Assembly (NCBI RefSeq): GCF_018599245.1
Contig: NZ_JAHEVJ010000009.1
Location: 96,484-160,483, forward strand
Source of the DNA: Aliiroseovarius lamellibrachiae
GTDB taxonomy: Bacteria; Pseudomonadota; Alphaproteobacteria; Rhodobacterales; Rhodobacteraceae
Direction of reading: 5' to 3'
DNA: 64,000 bases
Every line of letters begins with the position of its first letter. Positions within the stretch are counted from its first letter, which is position 1. A program made the translations under genes and the position numbers. Of this stretch, positions 42,946 through 51,926 are shown one piece after another. The notes under the pieces are model-generated. The model saw only the letters and a program-made list of their open reading frames with translations, made no database searches and was not told where the DNA came from.

Positions 42946-45288
42946 TTATTTGTTGCGCATTGCATCCAGAAGAGCTGCGCCCAGGGCGCTGTTTCCAGCC
43001 TCGGGTTTGCCACCAGAGGCAGCGTTAGGTTTGGGCCCAGCCTGCATCGGACGCTTTCCCCCTTGGGGGCGACGATCCTGGTTTTTGGCCGGCCCGCGTG
43101 CGTTTTGATCGTCGCGCGCCGAGGCCCCTCCGTCTTTGCGCATCGACAGGGCAATCCGTTTGCGGGGAATGTCAACTTCGCTCACAGTCACTTTGACCAC
43201 ATCGCCGGTTTTGACCACCTCATGCGGATCTTTCACAAACCGATCTGCGAGTTGGCTGATATGTACCAGCCCATCCTGATGCACGCCGATATCCACAAAG
43301 GCACCAAAGGCGGCCACATTTGTTACCGTGCCTTCCAGGACCATGCCGGGTTTTAGGTCTGACATCTCTTCGACACCATCGGTGAAGCTGGCGGTTTTAA
43401 AACTTGGGCGTGGATCGCGGCCCGGCTTTTCAAGTTCTGCAAAAATATCACGCACCGTGGGGAGGCCAAAATTGTCAGCCACGAAATCTTCGGCGCGCAA
43501 AGATTTCAACGCCCCTTCATTGCCCATAAGCTCTCGCAGGTCTCGCCCACAAGATGCAACGATTTTTCGAGCGATACCATAAGCTTCCGGGTGGACGGCT
43601 GATGCATCCAATGGCTCAACCCCGTCCCGGATACGCAAAAATCCTGCGCATTGCTCAAAAGCTGATGGACCCAGGCCCGCGACTTTTAACAAAGCTTTTC
43701 GGGCCGGAAATGCACCATGCGCGTCGCGATGCGCCACAATCGAGTGCGCCAATCGGGGGCCCAAGCCAGAGACATGCGCCAAAAGCGGCGCGGATGCCAT
43801 ATTCAAATCTACCCCCACTGCGTTCACCGCATCTTCTACAACCGCTTCAAGCGATTTGGACAAGCGGCGCTGATCCACATCATGCTGGTATTGACCAACG
43901 CCGATGGATTGGGGCTCGATCTTTACGAGTTCGGCCAACGGGTCTTGCAAGCGGCGCGCAATTGACACCGCCCCGCGAAGGCTGACGTCCAAATCAGGAA
44001 ACTCGTTCGCGGCAAGCTCAGAGGCGGAATAAACGGAGGCACCAGCCTCGGAGACCACAACTTTGGTGGGGGCCTTCACGGTCTTTGGCAAGCGCTTCAA
44101 CGCGTCCCCAACCAGCCGTTCGGTTTCGCGTGAGGCGGTGCCGTTGCCGATGGCGACAAGTTCAACCCCATGCTTTGCGACCAAGGCAAGAAGCGCGGCT
44201 TCGGCGCCGTTCACATCATTTTTGGGTTGAAATGGATAAAGCGTAGCCGTGTCGAGAACCTTGCCTGTTGCATCCACCACGGCGGCCTTCACGCCTGTAC
44301 GAATGCCGGGATCCAGACCTAAAGTTGGGCGCGCACCTGCAGGCGCTGCAAGAAGCAAGTCTTTGAGGTTGCGCGCAAAAACTTCGATTGCACCGTCATG
44401 GGCGCGGGCGCGAAGATCCCCCATTAAATCCAGCGTCATGGACAATGAAAGTTTGACGCGCCATGCCCAACCTGCGAGTTTGCGCAGCCAAATGTCGCCG
44501 GGGGTCTGACTGGATGCCTCAAGCTGGGCGGCGATCATATCAACCGCTCTTTCAGCCCCGGCCTCATTCGGAGCAATTTCAAGTGTTATCGCACCCTCTT
44601 TTGAAGCTCGTAGCATTGCCAATGCGCGATGCGCGGGGGTTTTCGCCCAGTTTTCCTGATGGTCAAAATAATCCGAAAATTTTGCCCCTGCTTGTTCTTG
44701 TCCAGCGACGACGCGCGCCGTCAAAAGCGCTTCGCGTTGCATGAAAGTTCGCAAATTTCCGATCAGCTCAGCGTTTTCAGATAGGCCCTCTACGATAATA
44801 TCGCGCGCGCCGTTCAGGGCATCTTTGGGTGTGGGAATGGCTTCGGTCAGAAAGGCCCGCGCATGGTTTTCTGGGTCGATATGGCGCGTCGTCTTGATCA
44901 GGTCGACCAGTGGTTCCAACCCATTTTCGCGCGCGATCATCGCCTTGGTGCGGCGCTTTGGTTTATAGGGGAGGTAAAGATCTTCGAGGGTGGATTTTGT
45001 CTCGGCCCCGGCGATGGATTTCGCCAATATCTCGGTCAGTTTCCCCTGGTCTTTGATGCTGGACAGGATCGCGTCACGACGCTTTTCCAGCTCGCGCAAA
45101 TAGGTCAGGCGTTCGGCCAGTTTTCGCAATTGGGTGTCATCCAGGCCACCGGTCGCCTCTTTACGGTAGCGCGCAATAAAGGGAACAGTCGACCCCTCGT
45201 CAAGCAAGCCAACAGCAGCATTAACTTGTTGAGGTGACGCAGCAATTTCGGTGGCGATGGTACGGGCAATGCGGGCGTTGTTGTCCAT
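42946..45288 (-). CDS. tex: Tex, RNA-binding transcription accessory protein
   Basis: 780-residue Tex protein: an N-terminal HTH-like region, a YqgF-like nuclease-fold domain (LGLDPGIRTGVKAAVVDATGKVLD around 330), helix-hairpin-helix repeats (LNMASAPLLAHVSGLGPRLAHSIVAHRDAHGAFPARKALLKVAGLGPSAFEQCAGFLRI), and a C-terminal S1 domain (LKPGMVLEGTVTNVAAFGAFVDIGVHQDGLVHISQ). A Gly/Pro/Asn-rich low-complexity tail follows S1. It affects transcription and RNA handling. Start at the Met preceded by AGGAGAG; it lies 54 bp downstream of the Lrp gene on the same strand. Confidence 0.95.
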   Translation of the reverse strand: MDNNARIARTIATEIAASPQQVNAAVGLLDEGSTVPFIARYRKEATGGLDDTQLRKLAERLTYLRELEKRRDAILSSIKDQGKLTEILAKSIAGAETKSTLEDLYLPYKPKRRTKAMIARENGLEPLVDLIKTTRHIDPENHARAFLTEAIPTPKDALNGARDIIVEGLSENAELIGNLRTFMQREALLTARVVAGQEQAGAKFSDYFDHQENWAKTPAHRALAMLRASKEGAITLEIAPNEAGAERAVDMIAAQLEASSQTPGDIWLRKLAGWAWRVKLSLSMTLDLMGDLRARAHDGAIEVFARNLKDLLLAAPAGARPTLGLDPGIRTGVKAAVVDATGKVLDTATLYPFQPKNDVNGAEAALLALVAKHGVELVAIGNGTASRETERLVGDALKRLPKTVKAPTKVVVSEAGASVYSASELAANEFPDLDVSLRGAVSIARRLQDPLAELVKIEPQSIGVGQYQHDVDQRRLSKSLEAVVEDAVNAVGVDLNMASAPLLAHVSGLGPRLAHSIVAHRDAHGAFPARKALLKVAGLGPSAFEQCAGFLRIRDGVEPLDASAVHPEAYGIARKIVASCGRDLRELMGNEGALKSLRAEDFVADNFGLPTVRDIFAELEKPGRDPRPSFKTASFTDGVEEMSDLKPGMVLEGTVTNVAAFGAFVDIGVHQDGLVHISQLADRFVKDPHEVVKTGDVVKVTVSEVDIPRKRIALSMRKDGGASARDDQNARGPAKNQDRRPQGGKRPMQAGPKPNAASGGKPEAGNSALGAALLDAMRNK

Positions 45289-45342
45289 GATCTCTCCTGT
45301 TCGGACCACATGTTTAGCGGTGTCATGCAGCGAGCGAAAGAC

Positions 45343-45768
45343 CTATCGCCCGCGTTTGGTGGATAGGAGGAGGTTGGTTTCGGAGCGCGTGATGCCCTCC
45401 ATCCGGCGGATTGCAAACAGCACCTGATCGAGCTCTTCCAGTGTTTCGGCGCCAATCTCAGCGATCAAATCCCAAGTGCCGTTGGTCGAATGTACCGCCA
45501 TGACCTGTGGCAGGGCGGCGACGCGGCTCATCACCCGTTCGGTGCCGCGCCCTTCGATGCCCAACATCATTAAGCCGCGCACCGGATTTTGTGCCACGTC
45601 CTGACGTGTGACCACCGTAAAACCCACGATTTCGCCGCGTTTTTTTAGGGCCTCGAGGCGCGCACGCGCGGTGGTCCTGGTCACAGCCAGATGATCGGCC
45701 AGTTCCGAGATCGAGGCGCGGCCATCACGATGCAACAGGGTCAAGAGTCGTCTATCCAAATCGTCCAT
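45343..45768 (-). CDS. Lrp/AsnC-family regulator of the arginine catabolic cluster
   Basis: 141 residues with an N-terminal HTH (MDDLDRRLLTLLHRDGRASISELADHLAVTRTTARARLEALKKRGEI) and a RAM domain. It is divergent from arginase across 86 bp, the usual place for an Lrp-type activator of arginine or ornithine breakdown. The likely effector is arginine or ornithine, by context only. The intergenic dyad GCCCA-TTT-TGGGC is a candidate binding site. Confidence 0.87.
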   Translation of the reverse strand: MDDLDRRLLTLLHRDGRASISELADHLAVTRTTARARLEALKKRGEIVGFTVVTRQDVAQNPVRGLMMLGIEGRGTERVMSRVAALPQVMAVHSTNGTWDLIAEIGAETLEELDQVLFAIRRMEGITRSETNLLLSTKRGR

Positions 45769-45795
45769 TAACGCTATCCTATTTGGTCAATGTTG

Positions 45796-45808
45796 GCCCA
45801 TTTTGGGC
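45796..45808. promoter_or_regulatory. dyad between Lrp-type gene and arginase
   Basis: GCCCA-TTT-TGGGC in an AT-rich context, 28 bp from the Lrp start and 46 bp from the arginase start. A possible Lrp-type operator. Confidence 0.35.
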
Positions 45809-45854
45809 AAAATATCCTCTTCCTGCAAGCCAAGTTTTAAGTCGATAGATAGAT

Positions 45855-46775
45855 ATGAGCACAAAAAACATCATCCTTGTCGGAGCGCCCATGGATTCGG
45901 GCAAACGGCGTCAGGGCTGCCGAATGGGGCCTGATGCTTATCGTGTTGCGGGATTGGCGGATGCGCTGACCGCATTGGGTCATCAGGTTGCGGACCACGG
46001 AGATGTCGCCCCAGATACGGTGGATATCCCTGAGCATGACCACCTTGTGAAGCTGCCAGAATGCATTGGTTGGACGCAGGCTTTGAACCGCGCGGCAAAA
46101 GTTGCGGCGGGGCAGGGGATGCCAATTTTCATGGGCGGTGATCACGCCCTCTCGATGGGGACCGTTTCGGGCATGGCAGAACACGCCAAAGCCAAAGGCC
46201 GCCCTTTGTTTGTGCTGTGGCTGGATGCCCATTCGGACTTTCACACCCCACAAAGCACGTCTAGCGGGAACCTGCATGGATCCCCTGTCGCCTATTTCAC
46301 CGGTCAGTCCGGCTTTGATGCCTTCCCAGCGTTGGCTGCGGTGGTGCCAACTGACCAAGTGGGCATGATTGGCCTGCGTTCCGTTGACCCCGAGGAACAC
46401 GCCGCGTTGCAAAGCCACGACACCATGCTCGCAGATATGCGCACAATTGACGAACATGGGATCAAAGCGCCACTGGTGGCGTTTTTGGACAAGGTGCGCG
46501 CGGCCAACGGGATTTTACATGTGTCCTTGGACGTGGATTTCCTTGACCCCTCCGTTGCCCCGGCTGTGGGCACGACGGTCCCCGGTGGTGCGACCGAACG
46601 GGAGGGCCATTTGGTGATGGAACTTCTGCATGATAGCGGCCTGGTCTGCTCACTTGATTTGGTCGAGTTAAACCCCTTTCTGGATGACCGTGGTCGCACC
46701 GCAATGCTGATGGTTGATCTGACGGCTTCGCTGTTGGGCCGTCGCGTGTTTGATCGCCCAACTCGCTCTTTCTGA
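45855..46775 (+). CDS. rocF: arginase
   Basis: 306-residue Mn-dependent arginase splitting arginine into ornithine and urea. Metal-binding motifs are GGDHALSMG, DAHSDFHTP and SLDVDFLDP, with GGATEREGHLVMELL near the C-terminus. N-terminal VGAPMDSGKRRQGCRMGPDAYR is typical. It is followed by the CtlX-like gene 19 bp downstream and by ornithine cyclodeaminase, forming an arginine to proline route. Agmatinase is less likely because the arginase-type SGNLHGSP segment is present. Confidence 0.93.
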   Translation: MSTKNIILVGAPMDSGKRRQGCRMGPDAYRVAGLADALTALGHQVADHGDVAPDTVDIPEHDHLVKLPECIGWTQALNRAAKVAAGQGMPIFMGGDHALSMGTVSGMAEHAKAKGRPLFVLWLDAHSDFHTPQSTSSGNLHGSPVAYFTGQSGFDAFPALAAVVPTDQVGMIGLRSVDPEEHAALQSHDTMLADMRTIDEHGIKAPLVAFLDKVRAANGILHVSLDVDFLDPSVAPAVGTTVPGGATEREGHLVMELLHDSGLVCSLDLVELNPFLDDRGRTAMLMVDLTASLLGRRVFDRPTRSF

Positions 46776-46794
46776 AGTGAAAATCGGAGATTTC

Positions 46795-47715
46795 ATGCAC
46801 GCACTACAAGCCCCTTCTGCTGTGGTTATGATCCGGCCGCATGCCTTCACGTCGAACCCAGAAACACGGGATGACAATGCGTTTCAAACCCTGTCGAACC
46901 GTTCGACAGAGGCGACATCGCAGGCGGCACGCGACGAACATGATGCCGCCGTCACGGCCCTGCGTGATGCGGGAATTCGGGTGCATGTCTTTGATGATTT
47001 TGGCGAAAACAACACACCCGACAGCGTCTTTCCCAACAACTGGTTTTCGACCCATCCCGGTGGCCATGTGGCCATCTATCCGATGTATGTCACCTCGCGT
47101 CGGCGCGAGCGACGGGCGGATGTGATTGAGATGCTCAAAGCAGAATATCGGGTTCAGGATATCATTGATTATTCAGGCCTTGAGGTCGACAATTTGGCGC
47201 TTGAAGGGACCGGCGCGATGGTGCTCGATCATCTGTCTCGCATCGCTTATACGGTCTCATCGCATCGTGCGGACCCTGTGTTGCTAGAGCGGTTTTGCAC
47301 CCATTTTAACTATGAACCAATGGTGTTTGAGGCGCGCGATGGCGAAGGCCGCGATGTGTATCATACCAATGTTCTGATGGGGATCGGAACGCAGTATGCA
47401 CTGATCTGTCTCGACATGATTGTTGATCCGGCGCGCCGTGCCGAAGTGCGGATGCGGCTTGAAGAAAGCGGACGAGAAGTGGTTGACCTCAGCCATGCTC
47501 AGATCGCGGAATTTGCCGGGAATGCGATTGAATTGACCGGGCGAGATGGCTTGCTTCTTGCCCTATCGCGGCGCGCGTTGGATGCGTTGACGCCAGACCA
47601 AATTGCCGTGATCAAAGAAAGCGCAACACCTTTGCCGCTGTCTGTTCCCACCATTGAAACCGCTGGCGGATCTGTGCGTTGCATGATCGCTGGCATCCAT
47701 CTGTCCCGCCGCTAG
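46795..47715 (+). CDS. ctlX: CtlX-like amidinohydrolase (citrulline/arginine hydrolase family)
   Basis: 306-residue guanidino-group-modifying enzyme of the pentein fold. Motifs are FPNNWFSTHPGG, DNLALEGTGAMVLD (acidic residues contacting the guanidino or ureido group), YHTNVLMGIG (active-site His), and the C-terminal GGSVRCMIAGIHL with the nucleophilic Cys. It matches the citrulline utilisation hydrolase CtlX group more than arginine deiminase. It would convert citrulline to ornithine, feeding the next gene. Start at the Met preceded by GGAG; an earlier ATG lies within arginase. Confidence 0.85.
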   Translation: MHALQAPSAVVMIRPHAFTSNPETRDDNAFQTLSNRSTEATSQAARDEHDAAVTALRDAGIRVHVFDDFGENNTPDSVFPNNWFSTHPGGHVAIYPMYVTSRRRERRADVIEMLKAEYRVQDIIDYSGLEVDNLALEGTGAMVLDHLSRIAYTVSSHRADPVLLERFCTHFNYEPMVFEARDGEGRDVYHTNVLMGIGTQYALICLDMIVDPARRAEVRMRLEESGREVVDLSHAQIAEFAGNAIELTGRDGLLLALSRRALDALTPDQIAVIKESATPLPLSVPTIETAGGSVRCMIAGIHLSRR

Positions 47716-47725
47716 GAGCCTGATA

Positions 47726-48766
47726 ATGAAACCTTCTGACAAGGCATTAGTGCCCTTTGTTTCCGTCGATCACATGATGCAACTGATCCACCATGTTGGG
47801 TTGGAAGAAATGATCGTTGGTATTTCCGAGGAAATCGAAAATGATTTCAAACGCTGGGAAAGCTTTGACAAAACCCCGCGCGTACCCGCCCATTCGCCCC
47901 ATGGCGTGATTGAGCTGATGCCGACGTCGGACGGCGAAGCCTATGGGTTCAAATATGTGAACGGTCATCCGAAAAACACGTCCGAAGGGCTGCAGACGGT
48001 GACGGCGTTTGGGCTGCTGGCGGATGTCTATACGGGCTATCCTACGCTCTTGACAGAGATGACAATTCTGACGGCGTTGCGGACCGCGGCGACCTCAGCT
48101 TTGGTGGGCAAATATCTGGCCCCAAAAGGTGCCACCACCATGGCAATGATCGGCAATGGGGCGCAGTCTGAATTCCAGTGCCTTGCGTTCAAGGCCATTT
48201 GCGGGATCGACACCGTGCGCCTTTATGACACTGACCCTGCAGCCACGGCAAAATGCGCAGCCAACCTCGCCGGCAAGGGCTTGACGGTGATCACATGCAC
48301 CTCTGGTGAAGAGGTCATCCAGGGCGCGCAGATCATCACAACCTGCACAGCGGATAAGAAAAACGCCACGATCCTGACCGATAATATGATTGGCGCTGGC
48401 GTGCATATCAACGCCATCGGTGGCGATTGTCCGGGCAAAACAGAACTGCATCGTGATATTCTTTTGCGGTCGGATATTTTTGTGGAATACCCAGAACAAA
48501 CCAGAATTGAAGGCGAAATTCAGGCGCTGGATGCAGATCATCCCGTAACCGAATTATGGCAGGTGATGACAGGTGCGGCCAAGGGGCGCAAAGATGCGCA
48601 ACAGATCACTTTGTTTGACAGTGTGGGCTTTGCAATTGAGGATTTCTCGGCGCTTCGGTTCGTGAAAAAAGCGATCAAAGGGACCGCGTACTTTGAGCCG
48701 CTGGACATGTTGGCAGACCCGGATGATCCACGGGATTTGTTCGGGATGGTGCAACGGTCGAAGTGA
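47726..48766 (+). CDS. ocd: ornithine cyclodeaminase
   Basis: 346-residue NAD-dependent enzyme converting ornithine to proline and ammonia. Family motifs are GHPKNTSEGLQTVTAFGLLADVYTGYPTLLTEMTILTALRTAATSAL, the nucleotide-binding AMIGNGAQSEFQCLAF, and AIGGDCPGKTELH. The long form is typical of proteobacterial Ocd. It completes arginase-CtlX-Ocd, which funnels arginine and citrulline to proline. AGGAG lies before the ATG. Confidence 0.94.
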   Translation: MKPSDKALVPFVSVDHMMQLIHHVGLEEMIVGISEEIENDFKRWESFDKTPRVPAHSPHGVIELMPTSDGEAYGFKYVNGHPKNTSEGLQTVTAFGLLADVYTGYPTLLTEMTILTALRTAATSALVGKYLAPKGATTMAMIGNGAQSEFQCLAFKAICGIDTVRLYDTDPAATAKCAANLAGKGLTVITCTSGEEVIQGAQIITTCTADKKNATILTDNMIGAGVHINAIGGDCPGKTELHRDILLRSDIFVEYPEQTRIEGEIQALDADHPVTELWQVMTGAAKGRKDAQQITLFDSVGFAIEDFSALRFVKKAIKGTAYFEPLDMLADPDDPRDLFGMVQRSK

Positions 48767-48813
48767 TGTTTTTGCGCGGCGCAAAAAGCTGCCGTGGGGT
48801 GGATCAGAACGGT

Positions 48814-49917
48814 TCAGCGTAACAGTAAAGCCGTGCCAAGCCCCCCCGCGGCCGCAATCGCTGCGAGCCCTGTTCCACCAGCTTTCGACAATTGGTGGAA
48901 CAGCCGCACGGCGAGGATCGCGCCAGATGCACCAATCGGGTGCCCCCGCGCCAAGGCGCCCCCCTGCGGATTGACGATCTGGGCGGGAATGTTTGCGCCG
49001 CGTTGGCAGGCGATGGCCTGAACGGCGAAAGCCTCCATAATCTCAGCTTGTGTCAGGTCTTCGGGGGATATTCCCGAGCGGCCCAGAACGTGGGCGATTG
49101 CAGCCACAGGGGCCAGGCCGGGTTGTTCGGGGGCGGCCCCGAGGGTTGCGCCGCCCAATATCCCAACGCTGGGTGTGCCAAGTTGCTGCGCAACCTTGTC
49201 AGATATCAAGACCACAAAGGCGGCCCCGTCTGCGGCAACCGCCATATTTGCGGCCGTAATCGTTCCGCATAACTTGGGCGCGCGTTCGCAGTGGCGTTGG
49301 GTCAGAGCTCGGGTAAATGCATCTTTTTCGAGGCCGGCAAGAGGGACAAGCTCTGCCTGCGTTTGCTCAGCAAACTTTAGCGTCCTGCAATGACTGTTGA
49401 TTGCCCAATTATCTTGATCTGCTTGTGACAGTTCAAGGTGGCGCGATAAGTCCGCCGCCGATTGGGCCATGTCTGGGTCACGGTTTGGCCATGGGGTGAA
49501 GGGGGCTTGATCATAGGCAATGGGCGGGCGGCCATCTGAAAATGTACGTTGTCGCAGCGGGCGACGTGAATAGCTTTCCACGCCGCCGGCAATTACAATA
49601 TCATGCAGGCCCGATTGGATCATGGCATGGCCCAGCAAAATAGCATCCAACCCGCCGACACATTGCCGGTCCACGCTCAGCCCAGCGACCCGTTCAGGCA
49701 AGCCGGAAGCAAGGGCAATAATGCGGGCGGGGTTCCCACCAAGGCCGAGGGAATTGGCGACAATGACCTCTCCGATATCATCGCCCGCCAGCCCCGCATC
49801 GCGAAGGACTTGTTTGATCACTGGGGCTGCAAGATCTTGCACGGACAGGTCGGCGAGTGCCCCGTTTCGGGGGGCGACCGGGGTGCGACGGGCCGCGATG
49901 ATATGGGTTTGGTTCAT
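48814..49917 (-). CDS. thiolase-fold protein with degenerate active site
   Basis: 367-residue thiolase-superfamily protein. The acyl-accepting Cys86 is present (DRQCVGGLDA), as is GHPIGASG with His326. Two normally invariant elements are changed: the NEAF motif reads MEAFA (Asn to Met at about 294), and the C-terminal catalytic Cys of the C-x2-GG motif is Ala355 (AIAAAGGLGTALLL). Without the second Cys a normal Claisen thiolase cycle is unlikely; acyl transfer or a decarboxylative or other condensation is possible. The start overlaps the stop of the upstream adenylate-forming gene (ATGA), so the two are coupled. Confidence 0.82.
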   Translation of the reverse strand: MNQTHIIAARRTPVAPRNGALADLSVQDLAAPVIKQVLRDAGLAGDDIGEVIVANSLGLGGNPARIIALASGLPERVAGLSVDRQCVGGLDAILLGHAMIQSGLHDIVIAGGVESYSRRPLRQRTFSDGRPPIAYDQAPFTPWPNRDPDMAQSAADLSRHLELSQADQDNWAINSHCRTLKFAEQTQAELVPLAGLEKDAFTRALTQRHCERAPKLCGTITAANMAVAADGAAFVVLISDKVAQQLGTPSVGILGGATLGAAPEQPGLAPVAAIAHVLGRSGISPEDLTQAEIMEAFAVQAIACQRGANIPAQIVNPQGGALARGHPIGASGAILAVRLFHQLSKAGGTGLAAIAAAGGLGTALLLR

Positions 49918-51089
49918 AATTTTCTCTCGATCAGCGCGTGCAATGCTTGAAGGTCGGGCTTGCCCGCTGGCAACAGTGGCAATGTGTCGAGATGCAGAAT
50001 ATGTCGCGGCACCGATGCATCCCCAAGCATCTCTCGGCAGGCCGTGCGCAGTCGTATATCCAGCGCGGGATTGCTGCCGCCGACGACCACACATACAATA
50101 TGATGACCCCTTTTGGGGTCTTTGACCGCCAATGCGGCACAATCGGAGACATCCGGGTCCAGAGCGACGATGCGCTCCACTTCTTCCGGGAAGACATTAT
50201 GGTCGGAAACTGTGACCATGCGATTTTTGCGCCCGACAAGGAAAAGATGTCCGCCTGGGTCAAGATACCCCATTTCACCGATGCTCAACGCGCGCCCATC
50301 CCATTGGGTGTCGTCGCTTGTGCCGCTTTCGTAGCGGTCAAACAGATAGGGGCTGGAGACCCAAATTTCGCCAATGGCCTTGCCTTGGCCGGGCAGGGGG
50401 CGCAGGTCGAGGGTGACACCTGGATAGGTGCGGCCAACTGACCCCAAAGGGGTGTCGGCGTCGCTGATCGAGATGAAACTGGTTTCGCTTGCGCCAAAAA
50501 AGACATGCAGCTTCGCATTGGGAAAATGCTGTGGCAGTACTTTAGCAAGTTCAGCGTCCAACCGCCCGCCTCCGCAGAAAATCCGGCGAAGTTTGCGATG
50601 TGGGGAAAGCCCTGTGGCGGTACGTCCGGCGCAAAGCAGGCGCAGCTGTGTGGGTGTCGCATAAAGCACGCTGGCCCCTGCTATTTCAGCGGCTTGCATT
50701 TTTGGGCGAAGACCTGAAAGTTGAACGAGGTCCGCGCCAAGATGTAGCGCCTCTAGCGTCGCATAAAGCGATAGGGAATGGCCCAGATGACCCAAGACCG
50801 CATAAGTATCCCCTGCGTCTAGTTCGAATTCAGTGTGGTTTACAGAAAAGCTACGGATCCAGCTTGTGGGGTGGCGCCGAATTACTTTGGGCGCTCCACT
50901 GGTGCCAGAGCTTTCGCAAAATAGCCATTGTGGATCACCGGGGTGTATATGAATTGGGTTACTGCTCGATTGCGTCGCCAAAATGGAAGCCCCCTGACGC
51001 AAAGCTTGCACAAGCGATGCCATCCCCGGAGCTTTCGGGGTCAAAACCGTACTGTTGTCAGAGATGTGAAACGTGTTTTGATCAGCCAT
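49914..51089 (-). CDS. short adenylate-forming (AMP-binding) enzyme
   Basis: 391-residue member of the acyl-CoA synthetase superfamily, lacking roughly the first 100-130 residues of usual ligases. Core motifs are seen: the P-loop SSGTSGAPKVIRR, FGASETSFISIS (A5), GEMGYLDPGGHLFLVGRKNRMVTVSDHNVFPEEVE (A7-A8, with the usual TGD Asp absent), and a C-terminal AGKPD with the A10 Lys. It should activate a carboxylate as adenylate and pass it to CoA or a protein partner. It is translationally coupled to the degenerate thiolase. Substrate unknown. Start at the Met after a short upstream in-frame extension without a ribosome site. Confidence 0.82.
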   Translation of the reverse strand: MADQNTFHISDNSTVLTPKAPGMASLVQALRQGASILATQSSSNPIHIHPGDPQWLFCESSGTSGAPKVIRRHPTSWIRSFSVNHTEFELDAGDTYAVLGHLGHSLSLYATLEALHLGADLVQLSGLRPKMQAAEIAGASVLYATPTQLRLLCAGRTATGLSPHRKLRRIFCGGGRLDAELAKVLPQHFPNAKLHVFFGASETSFISISDADTPLGSVGRTYPGVTLDLRPLPGQGKAIGEIWVSSPYLFDRYESGTSDDTQWDGRALSIGEMGYLDPGGHLFLVGRKNRMVTVSDHNVFPEEVERIVALDPDVSDCAALAVKDPKRGHHIVCVVVGGSNPALDIRLRTACREMLGDASVPRHILHLDTLPLLPAGKPDLQALHALIERKL

Positions 51090-51138
51090 ATGTCGGGTAT
51101 AGCACAGCGCCACAAATGGGGGGAGCGGCGCGCGCCTG

Positions 51139-51495
51139 TTATTGTGCTTTGATCACGGATTGCGGTGACAGGGCGCAGTAGCGCGTTGGGGTGCTTTTTG
51201 TTGCGGTGACGCAGGCGTCCCCCTCGGCGACCGGCGCAACGGCATAGGTATTGCCCGTAATCTCAACCTGATACTGGTTCAGTGGCACATCAGGGTTGCT
51301 GTGATCATACGGCGTCAGATGTAATTTTGTTTCAGCACAGAGTGAGGCCAAAACATTATAACCTGCGTCAACCAGCACTGGTGTGATCTTGTCGCGTTTT
51401 GCCTGACAGGCGGCCAGGTTTTGACTGTCTGACAGGGTCATGCGCACATCGCCATTGGGGTTTAAGGTCAGCACCAAAAAGGCAAATGTCAGCAT
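51139..51495 (-). CDS. small exported four-cysteine hypothetical protein
   Basis: 118 residues, not recognised. The N-terminus MLTFAFLVLTLNPNGDVRM has a short hydrophobic start that could be a weak or truncated signal. Cysteines at 30, 53, 95 and 107 could form two disulfides if the protein is periplasmic. The DSQNLAACQAKRDKI segment and the even cysteine number resemble small periplasmic proteins of Rhodobacteraceae. It lies 49 bp upstream of the adenylate-forming gene on the same strand, but co-transcription is not certain. Confidence 0.6.
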   Translation of the reverse strand: MLTFAFLVLTLNPNGDVRMTLSDSQNLAACQAKRDKITPVLVDAGYNVLASLCAETKLHLTPYDHSNPDVPLNQYQVEITGNTYAVAPVAEGDACVTATKSTPTRYCALSPQSVIKAQ

Positions 51496-51926
51496 GTCTG
51501 TATCCCTGGGTTGGTCGCGTAAGGGCGCGCCAAATCAGCGCCCACCCCAGATCATTTCCTGATTGTCGCCGTTTGTCGAGCGCGTTTCGTCTGATGTTAC
51601 CTTAGGGTTTGCTGCGGCCCATCGTGTGCAGGCAGAAGGCAAAGCGGCCGTTGGCGCAATTTTCATCCCTTAAAAGAACAGGATCCGACCATTGACGCCG
51701 GAAAAGGGACAGTTTTCGGCGGGTGTTCGCGTAAAACCTCACTTAAACCATGTTGTTTGGGCTTTGGTTGCAGGTAAAATATGTCTATGCATCCCACACG
51801 CCACACTGATTTGGCAGGATTGCGGGTATGTTTCTTTCGATCTGCCTGTCATTTGATACGCTTTCGGCGGTTTGGCTTGCCCCATCCGGGCAGCGTCTGA
51901 TCGCCTAACCAAACGGAGACGCCCCG
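51496..51926. other. intergenic region upstream of nadABC
   Basis: 431 bp without a supported gene. It contains a probable promoter at 51753-51780 and a leader of about 140 nt before nadA. I do not recognise a NadR/NrtR/NiaR-type operator or an NAD riboswitch. Confidence 0.5.
51753..51780 (+). promoter_or_regulatory. probable nadABC promoter
   Basis: TTGTTT (51753-51758), a 16-bp spacer and TAAAAT (51775-51780), close to the sigma70-type consensus. It is the best match in the 431-bp region. Confidence 0.4.
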
